18,403 nt of DNA from Chlamydiae bacterium RIFCSPHIGHO2_12_FULL_49_9 (GTDB lineage: Bacteria; Chlamydiota; Chlamydiia; Chlamydiales; SM23-39). Under the pieces are notes generated by a model. It was not told the origin of the DNA, ran no database searches, and saw nothing but the letters and a program-made list of their open reading frames with translations. Numbering within the stretch: position 1 is the first letter of the stretch; the number at the start of each line of letters is the position of its first letter. The stretch lies in assembly GCA_001794935.1 (NCBI GenBank), contig MGLY01000084.1:193-18595 (forward strand). Direction: 5' to 3'. A program made the translations under genes and the position numbers. This document shows, piece after piece, positions 14,201 to 18,403 of this stretch.

Positions 14201-14367
14201 TGCAGACAACTCCAAGAGTGGAAAAATGCTTTGCCAAGTATAAGAGCTACATCGCAAATGATGTTCTCGCAGTCGATGTTCACTTCGGCAAATGCGAGGG
14301 GACGTCTTGGAATCTGAATGGCGAAGAGACGATCATCTCGATCGAAAAAGCTCTCGTATCAACATAG
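11266..14367 (+). CDS. ileS: Isoleucyl-tRNA synthetase
   Basis: This 1033-residue class I aminoacyl-tRNA synthetase charges tRNA-Ile with isoleucine in the cytoplasm. The Rossmann core opens with PPFATGLPHYGHLL (46-59); HYGH at 54-57 is the HIGH motif. WDCHGLPVENEIEK follows at about 86-99. The CP1 editing domain (about 190-400) has the WTTTPWTLPSN threonine-rich stretch and the GTGIVHCAPAFGEADF motif. KMSKR is at 584-588. The tail carries the anticodon-binding helices and an extra C-terminal domain, without a clear cysteine zinc finger, as in the longer, eukaryote-like group that includes Chlamydia and mycobacteria and is linked to mupirocin tolerance. A GAGGTGG ribosome site precedes the ATG. 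It converges on lepB, an arrangement I recall from Chlamydia genomes. Confidence 0.98.
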   Translation: MFEFDQDESFPAREERVLRVWEEKKIFQKSLEEGKGKPLFAFYDGPPFATGLPHYGHLLAGTIKDVVPRYKTMKGFYVPRRFGWDCHGLPVENEIEKAKELSGSSAIEEFGIAKFNEECRSIVLRYTAQWKRTVDRMARWVDIEGAYRTMDLKFMESVWWVFEQLYKKGLVYEGFKVMPFSTKLGTPLSNFEANLNYKEVDDPSLTVAFEALDEPKTFFLAWTTTPWTLPSNLALMAGAGIDYVKVERDGRFYILAEARLQANFKEDVKVVSRFKGKSLKDKRYKPLFPFFKEREAFRILLDDVVSTEDGTGIVHCAPAFGEADFFVCKREGIDVVCPVDHNGHFTKEVPPYAGMLVKDADKEIIRDLKKQGSIFHQGTIRHRYPFCWRSDTPLIYKAVRTWFVAVEKIKDKLLKANEEIRWVPGHIKEGRFGKWLENARDWAISRNRYWGTPIPLWRSDAGELVVIGSIKELEKLTGKKVRDLHRHHIDDLTFERGGEVFKRIPEVFDCWFESGSVPYAQNHYPFEKKKEFEKGFPADFIGEGLDQTRGWFYTLTVLAAALFDKPAFKNVIVNGIILAEDGNKMSKRLKNYPDPDLVIQKYGADAIRLYMLNSPAVKADDLRFSEKGVEHVLRQALIPFWNSFVFFSTYAKIYKWTPPQKIKKPTALIDRWLLSMAQKLISDVESAMDSYELSCAVEPFVGFIDQLTNWYIRRCRSRFWAGKDTADRREAFETLYTVLLELTKVAAPFVPFLSDAIYRELKIASMPESVHLTAFPEYQGNLRDEELEKEVAAAQAAVSLGHSLRKEHKLKVRQPLAKAHLITANSDLLHSLKKQSQLIADELNVKEVELHSDESKFVQWIAKPNFPILGKKIGKLMPQAQKIILGFDRKQLQRLSSGQTVKIVIEGIEIELEPQDVQIERKVKEGLAAGNEGELTVALDTALNDELLEEGLARELVNKINTMRRELGLEVTDRIAIRMQTTPRVEKCFAKYKSYIANDVLAVDVHFGKCEGTSWNLNGEETIISIEKALVST

Positions 14368-14370
14368 ATT

Positions 14371-14410
14371 CCGTACAATCCGAAGTTCAACTTCGGATTG
14401 TACGGTTTTT
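14371..14410 (+). terminator. Strong terminator of ileS
   Basis: A perfect 15-bp stem (14371-14385 with 14391-14405) around a five-base loop TTCAA is followed directly by five T. It begins three bases after the ileS stop and touches the lepB stop, so it separates the two convergent genes. On the minus strand it lacks a T-run. Confidence 0.92.
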
Positions 14411-16283
14411 ACTTCAAGAGGTTCTTGAGCTTGCGCCTGCGGTAGATGATCACAGCAGGGACGATCATGAGAAACGCGCCCCAAACGGCAATGTTGGGGA
14501 AGGCGAAGAACGGCTGGAGGGGTTGCATGGGCATCCCAAAGCGAGAGCCGGCTGGCCAGAAAAGAAATTTTACGGCTCCTTTCAGATTTGATTCGGGGAC
14601 AAAGCCAAATTGACGACTGTCTCCGCTCATCGCATGGTTATCGCCGAGGACAAGATACATATTTTCAGGGATCGTGATCCCATTTCTGCGGATAAAATCG
14701 ATGTCGATTTCCCCATTTTTCTGGATCGGCGCGCCGTTGTCATCGAAAGGAAAGTAGGGATGGACGGAGGTCGACATCGACTGCTTTTGGTATTCTCGCT
14801 TTAAGAAGCGGATGAGAGCGGGGTCATCTTTTTGCAAGATGGGGAAGCCGAGAAGATAGAGCTGAGAGTCTCGGAAATAAGCATAGCGCGACGGATAGAG
14901 CCTTTGGACTTTGGGCGATGGATTATACTGGGTGAGAAACTCGACTCCCAAGTTGTAGAGGAGCTGGATCGATTCGGGACTTTTGCTGTAGAGCGGGTGA
15001 TCCGGGGGAAGCGCTTTCGCAATGTCGCTCCACAAAATCTTGGACGCTTTGCCGTTTTGGATCTCATAAGTCCCATCGGGAATATTCGGCATCGAGGGGA
15101 GATGGGCTAAAAAAGAGGCCGGATCCCAGCCAAAGCGGTGCGCTTTTCCATTTTTGACGGCAAAGCGGCAGGTCGTCATGTGATTTCCGATCCGTTCGAT
15201 ATGCTCTTGAGTAAGGGGAATCAAAGAGACGCTGAGTGTAAGGTCAGGTCTTAGCCTGCCGTATTCATCGCGGATGAGCTGGGCGCCTTTCAGAGTGGGG
15301 TGGTGGGTGATTTCCAAATAGAGCACGCCCGGTTCGAGATCTTTCGAAGATCCCGGGTGGATCTGATCGAGCTGCGATTTGTTTAAAAGGCGCGTCATCG
15401 CGTAGTTTTTGATGCCCCAAAGATCGCTGTAGTGAGTGGGCGCCGGATGATTTTTTCCCGGTAGCATCTCGCCGCGGATTGTTCCGATGGTGTCAAGGCC
15501 TAGCTTCGCGATGGGCTCATTCATCTGATAGAAGATAACGGGGCTGTGGATGCCGCCGGGCAGTTGTTTGGGCGTCTCCACTTTCCCATCGAAGCGAATA
15601 TAGGGGATGTGCTCAGATCCTTCAAACCAGTCGTTTGTTCTGAGCTCTTTGAGATCTTTGCCCCTCGCGCTGACCCCATAGATTTTGCCGCCATAAAAAT
15701 AGAGGCTGTCTCCAGGTTTTCCGATCAGCCTTTTGACAAGCTGCTTTTTGCCGGGAAAGAGATAAAAATAGGTCGTGTCGGCGTCCTGGATATCCATATT
15801 TTCGCCTGTGAAGACGACAATCGATCCGCGCTGCACTAAAGAGGGTTTGAAGTAAAAGTGGGATGTTTGCAGAGGGACGTTGAGGCTGTAGTCGGATTTT
15901 GAGACGACGAGATAATCCCCCTCCTTTAAAGTGGGGCGCATGGAACCTGTCGGGATTGTATAAAACTCAAACCACATCTGTCGGATCACGATGGCAACAA
16001 GAAGGGCAAAGAGAATAGACGAGGTAAAGTCGCGCGCCTTATCCCAAGGGGTCTTGGGTATGAATTTGAGGGCGAGCTGTTGGAGCTCATTTGCAGCCAG
16101 CTCCGCTTTTTGAGCCTGCTTTTTAAAAATCGCCTGGTGGAGGAGCTCGAGCTGCTTTTCCAATTGCTCTTTGGACTCAGGGGCAAGCAGATTTCCCTTC
16201 CGGCCGAAATAGCGGTGGATCTGGAGGAGAACTCGCCTCGATTTTCGGAGCGAGCGGATGGATTGGATTTTTTTCAAAATCAT
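14409..16283 (-). CDS. lepB: Signal peptidase I (large chlamydial form)
   Basis: This 624-residue inner-membrane serine protease removes signal peptides from exported proteins. A basic, helical cytoplasmic part (1-80, with a Gln/Leu/Lys coiled-coil-like stretch at 38-72) leads into a transmembrane helix (about 86-103). YTIPTGSMRPTLKEGDYLVV (108-127) holds the nucleophile Ser114, and QLVKRLIGKPGD (181-192) the general base Lys184. VLGDNHAMSGDSRQFGFV, with the GDN and SGDSR boxes, follows near residue 560-580. Between about 210 and 540 lies an insertion not found in ordinary signal peptidases (E. coli has 324 residues). A second hydrophobic helix near 595-612 and a KR-rich end close the protein. 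Chlamydia lepB is likewise enlarged and next to ileS. Confidence 0.96.
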   Translation of the reverse strand: MILKKIQSIRSLRKSRRVLLQIHRYFGRKGNLLAPESKEQLEKQLELLHQAIFKKQAQKAELAANELQQLALKFIPKTPWDKARDFTSSILFALLVAIVIRQMWFEFYTIPTGSMRPTLKEGDYLVVSKSDYSLNVPLQTSHFYFKPSLVQRGSIVVFTGENMDIQDADTTYFYLFPGKKQLVKRLIGKPGDSLYFYGGKIYGVSARGKDLKELRTNDWFEGSEHIPYIRFDGKVETPKQLPGGIHSPVIFYQMNEPIAKLGLDTIGTIRGEMLPGKNHPAPTHYSDLWGIKNYAMTRLLNKSQLDQIHPGSSKDLEPGVLYLEITHHPTLKGAQLIRDEYGRLRPDLTLSVSLIPLTQEHIERIGNHMTTCRFAVKNGKAHRFGWDPASFLAHLPSMPNIPDGTYEIQNGKASKILWSDIAKALPPDHPLYSKSPESIQLLYNLGVEFLTQYNPSPKVQRLYPSRYAYFRDSQLYLLGFPILQKDDPALIRFLKREYQKQSMSTSVHPYFPFDDNGAPIQKNGEIDIDFIRRNGITIPENMYLVLGDNHAMSGDSRQFGFVPESNLKGAVKFLFWPAGSRFGMPMQPLQPFFAFPNIAVWGAFLMIVPAVIIYRRRKLKNLLK

Positions 16284-16349
16284 AATTTCAGAAGAGCATA
16301 GGGGAAACGGGGATCAAAAAGCAAGGAATGGTTCAATTTTCGTATAAAA

Positions 16350-17381
16350 TTATTTTTCAGACCAGGTGAAGGATCTTTGCGATTCGGTATATGATTCGGT
16401 GTGGCCGGTTGGGACGAGCAGCCAGGTGTATTTGTGATCTGGTTCCAGGGTCTGTTTGAGCTGATCTTCGTCGATTTCGAGGGTTAAAAACTCCTCATCT
16501 CCCTGGACGAGCGAATGGGTGATCGGGGTGATCTGTTTGACGCGGGAAGTGACGTCGACTGCAAAGAGCTCAAATTGCCGGAAATACTTGGGGCTTTTTA
16601 AAGAGAGGCGAATCCCGTTCTCGGTTTTTTGGACTGCCCCGACAAATTCGGGCGTTCTTCTCGGGAACGTTCGATAGGGAGAGGGAAGGTGTTTCCCCGC
16701 ATCGATCACTCGGAGGGCGGCCGTTGCATGGGCAGTTTCTACCTGGATCCAGAAGGGGAGCGGCGAGCGGCTATCTTTATCGAAGTAAAGAGAAACTGTT
16801 TTATTGGAGAGCTCGGAGCTGTCCTCGGGCCAGAGCGTCTCAAATGCCTCAAAGCGGGCGTTATCGATCTTTTTCCCTTCATAGACGAGAGGGGGCGCCC
16901 AGATTTTTCTATGGTCGGCCTCCCCATCTTGCGGGGGGGGGCCGATGCGGCGCAGTTTATCTGTCGGGATCGGCTTCAAAGAGAGTTGAAGAAGGGTGGA
17001 GAAAAGGCTTTCCTGGCGAGAGAGCTGAACCCAAGCGGCCTTTGAAAAGGAATAGCACTCGACGATGTCTCCTGTTTGAAGATCGATTTCAATCATTGAC
17101 CAAGAGCTGTGGCCCGGCGCTCTTGCCTTAACCCAGTCAGCCCAGGAAGCGGGATGTTTTTTTAGATTTTGGCAAGGGGCTGAAATCTCCTCAAAGACAA
17201 CGCTCTTGCCATTTTTAGAGCGGATCGCCAGAACGGTTACCATCTTGCCGGCCTCGGCTACGATGTAATCGCCGGTTTTCGCTTTTTCAAGCCGCTCTTT
17301 CAGGTGGAACTCGGCGCACATGACCGTTTGGGCGGCAACAAGGAGGCAAATGGCCAATTTGTACATATCTCTCTTATACAT
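16350..17381 (-). CDS. Exported protein of unknown function
   Basis: This is a 343-residue protein from the ATG at 17381; a second ATG at 17366 is equally possible. The frame extends to a TTG at 17402, which I reject. A signal peptide follows at once (MYKLAICLLVAAQTVMCA, from the second ATG). The mature part is mainly beta-strand: KTGDYIVAEAGKMVTVLAI near the start, SWSMIEIDLQTGDIVECYS in the middle, and a C-terminal half (about 230-340) with many paired strands and FRQFELFAVDVTSR. No catalytic motif, metal site or membrane helix is visible. It is probably periplasmic. It follows 66 bases upstream of lepB in transcription order and may share its transcript; a gene of unknown function near lepB also occurs in Chlamydia as I recall, but I cannot confirm homology. 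Confidence 0.75.
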   Translation of the reverse strand: MYKRDMYKLAICLLVAAQTVMCAEFHLKERLEKAKTGDYIVAEAGKMVTVLAIRSKNGKSVVFEEISAPCQNLKKHPASWADWVKARAPGHSSWSMIEIDLQTGDIVECYSFSKAAWVQLSRQESLFSTLLQLSLKPIPTDKLRRIGPPPQDGEADHRKIWAPPLVYEGKKIDNARFEAFETLWPEDSSELSNKTVSLYFDKDSRSPLPFWIQVETAHATAALRVIDAGKHLPSPYRTFPRRTPEFVGAVQKTENGIRLSLKSPKYFRQFELFAVDVTSRVKQITPITHSLVQGDEEFLTLEIDEDQLKQTLEPDHKYTWLLVPTGHTESYTESQRSFTWSEK

Positions 17382-17460
17382 AATCCAGCGATTACTTGCC
17401 AAAACGAACCGCGATAGCTTATAGCTAAAAGTATTGTAAAAAATTTAAAATAGGATAGCC

Positions 17461-17796
17461 ATGCCGCTGAAACGGACTTTTTGTCTAACCCTCTCTTTTT
17501 TCTTTCTCCTCTGGGGACTTGTCGCATTTACGAATGAAAGTTCAAAGCAGATCGAGCAGATCGACAACCAAATTCAAGAACTCCAAGAGATGAAGCGGGG
17601 GTTTGAGTCGAGGGCTTTAAGACACGACAATCAGGCAGAAAGGCTCCAGTTCGAAGATCAAGCTGTGTTAGAGACGAGACGCCATCTGGAGCTCGCTGAT
17701 GAAAATAGAGCGAAAGCCGCTGCCGTTCAAGAAGAGATCGACCGGTTGGAAGCAAAAAAACAGCAGCTGCTCCGAACAACAAAGAAAACGAGATGA
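17461..17796 (+). CDS. Secreted or membrane-anchored coiled-coil protein
   Basis: This is a 111-residue protein of unknown function. A TAGGAT ribosome site precedes the ATG. Residues 1-24 (K4-R5, then a strongly hydrophobic run FCLTLSFFFLLWGLVAF) form a signal peptide or membrane anchor. From about 28 to 106 the chain is one long helix rich in Glu, Gln, Arg and Leu (IEQIDNQIQELQEMKRGF, VQEEIDRLEAKKQQLL), as in coiled coils. The stop overlaps the start of pncB (ATGA at 17793-17796), so translation is coupled. The functional link to NAD synthesis, if any, is unclear. Confidence 0.75.
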   Translation: MPLKRTFCLTLSFFFLLWGLVAFTNESSKQIEQIDNQIQELQEMKRGFESRALRHDNQAERLQFEDQAVLETRRHLELADENRAKAAAVQEEIDRLEAKKQQLLRTTKKTR

Positions 17797-18403
17797 AAGC
17801 CCTTCAAAGATCTTTGGTCCGCGGACAGTCGCTGGCTCTTTTGACAGATCTCTATCAGCTCACGATGGTCTACGGGTACTGGAAGGCAAAAATTCATGAG
17901 AGAAAAGCTGTTTTCCACCTCCACTTCCGCAGGCGCCCTTTTCAGGGCGGCTTTGCGATTGCGGCGGGGCTGCAGACAGCCATTGAATTTTTAAGAGAGT
18001 TTCAATTTGCGGCGGACGATCTCTCCTATTTGGAAACCCTACAAGATACAAGAGGCAAGAGGCTCTTTGAGCCCGCCTTTTTTGATTTTTTATCGAAGTT
18101 TTCTTTTCAGTGCGACGTGGATGCTTTGGAGGAGGGAACCGCTGTTTTTCCAAACATCCCGATCTTGAGGGTGAAAGGGCCAATCTGGCAGGCGCAGCTT
18201 TTAGAAAGCCCCATGCTCAATCTCATCAACTTTCAAACGCTCATTGCGACAAAAGCCGCTCGCATCTGTCTTGCGGCAAGTCCCGATCCGGTCATCGAGT
18301 TCTGGATGAGAAGAGCGCAAGGGATCGATGGAGCAATTTCAGCGAGCAGAGCCGCTTTTATCGGCGGATGCGTCGCAACTTCCGATGTGATTGCGGGAAA
18401 ACT
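17793..18403 (+). CDS. pncB: Nicotinate phosphoribosyltransferase (N-terminal part, runs off the window)
   Basis: Only the first 203 residues are present. The enzyme joins nicotinate to PRPP, giving nicotinate mononucleotide for NAD salvage in the cytoplasm. LTDLYQLTMVYGYWK (17-31) is the family start signature; FQGGFAIAAGLQTAIEFL follows. LLESPMLNLINFQTLIATKAAR (from 136) and FWMRRAQGIDGAISASRAAF (170-189), with GGCVATSDVIAGK next, match the human-type (RRAQGPDG...SAS) branch more closely than the E. coli PncB branch. The start is the ATG overlapping the stop of the coiled-coil gene. A host-dependent organism using nicotinate salvage would fit the chlamydial setting, but this is inference. 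Confidence 0.93.
   Translation, partial: MKALQRSLVRGQSLALLTDLYQLTMVYGYWKAKIHERKAVFHLHFRRRPFQGGFAIAAGLQTAIEFLREFQFAADDLSYLETLQDTRGKRLFEPAFFDFLSKFSFQCDVDALEEGTAVFPNIPILRVKGPIWQAQLLESPMLNLINFQTLIATKAARICLAASPDPVIEFWMRRAQGIDGAISASRAAFIGGCVATSDVIAGK

Noticed and set aside
16629..17131. Two plus-strand frames of about 135 codons
   Set aside because: Both are antisense to the exported protein gene with its signal peptide and lack recognisable features.

Overview
The window looks like a piece of a chromosome from the Chlamydiota, most likely an environmental (Parachlamydia/Waddlia-like) lineage. The reasons are an ileS gene of the long KMSKR type converging on an unusually large (624-residue) chlamydial-style lepB, a one-piece tmRNA next to them, a human-type nicotinate phosphoribosyltransferase, and many small secreted or membrane proteins with no clear relatives outside the group. 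The lineage call is inference from gene content. No rRNA or tRNA gene is present.

Layout: (1) 1-670 is a gene-poor, partly very AT-rich stretch holding a remarkable nested palindrome (304-489) and the 5' remnant of an IS5/IS4-type transposase (536-640), abutting a glycosyltransferase-like gene. (2) 1568-2549 (minus) carries a beta-carbonic anhydrase with a signal peptide, followed by a small unknown gene. (3) 2619-2788 is a second large palindrome. It sits directly before a plus-strand pair of small membrane proteins (YgaP/DUF2892-like and MauE/DoxX-like). (4) 3590-5887 holds a phosphoribosyltransferase (minus), a cysteine-rich unknown, a third palindromic element (4829-5037), a terminator and a secreted protein with glycine-every-four repeats. 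(5) 6096-6536 is a GatB/YqeY-domain protein, followed by a nearly identical half copy (6601-6702) of the third element. (6) 6689-9344 (minus) is a compact surface-sugar operon: GT2 glycosyltransferase, RmlC-like cupin, flippase. (7) 9473-10658 (minus) holds a small outer-membrane-like protein and a truncated RhuM gene. (8) 10747-11112 (minus) is ssrA (tmRNA) with its terminator. (9) 11266-16283 holds convergent ileS and lepB around a 15-bp stem terminator. (10) 16350-18403 holds a secreted unknown (minus) and, diverging from it, a coiled-coil secreted protein translationally coupled to pncB, which runs off the window.

The most unusual content is the set of palindromic elements. At least three full elements and one half element occur in the first 7 kb. 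Each full element is a long imperfect inverted repeat, and I found at least one short stem closed by a three-base loop (AAA, TTT, ATG, AAG, CTT) in each. In the first element the two arms have diverged in sequence but keep the same order of stems. Two elements share TATACC/GGTATA ends. The half element begins at the central stem of the full one and supplies the last three sense codons and the stop codon of the flippase gene. They behave like mobile, structure-conserved palindromic units (BIME- or MITE-like); no transposase for them is visible in this window.
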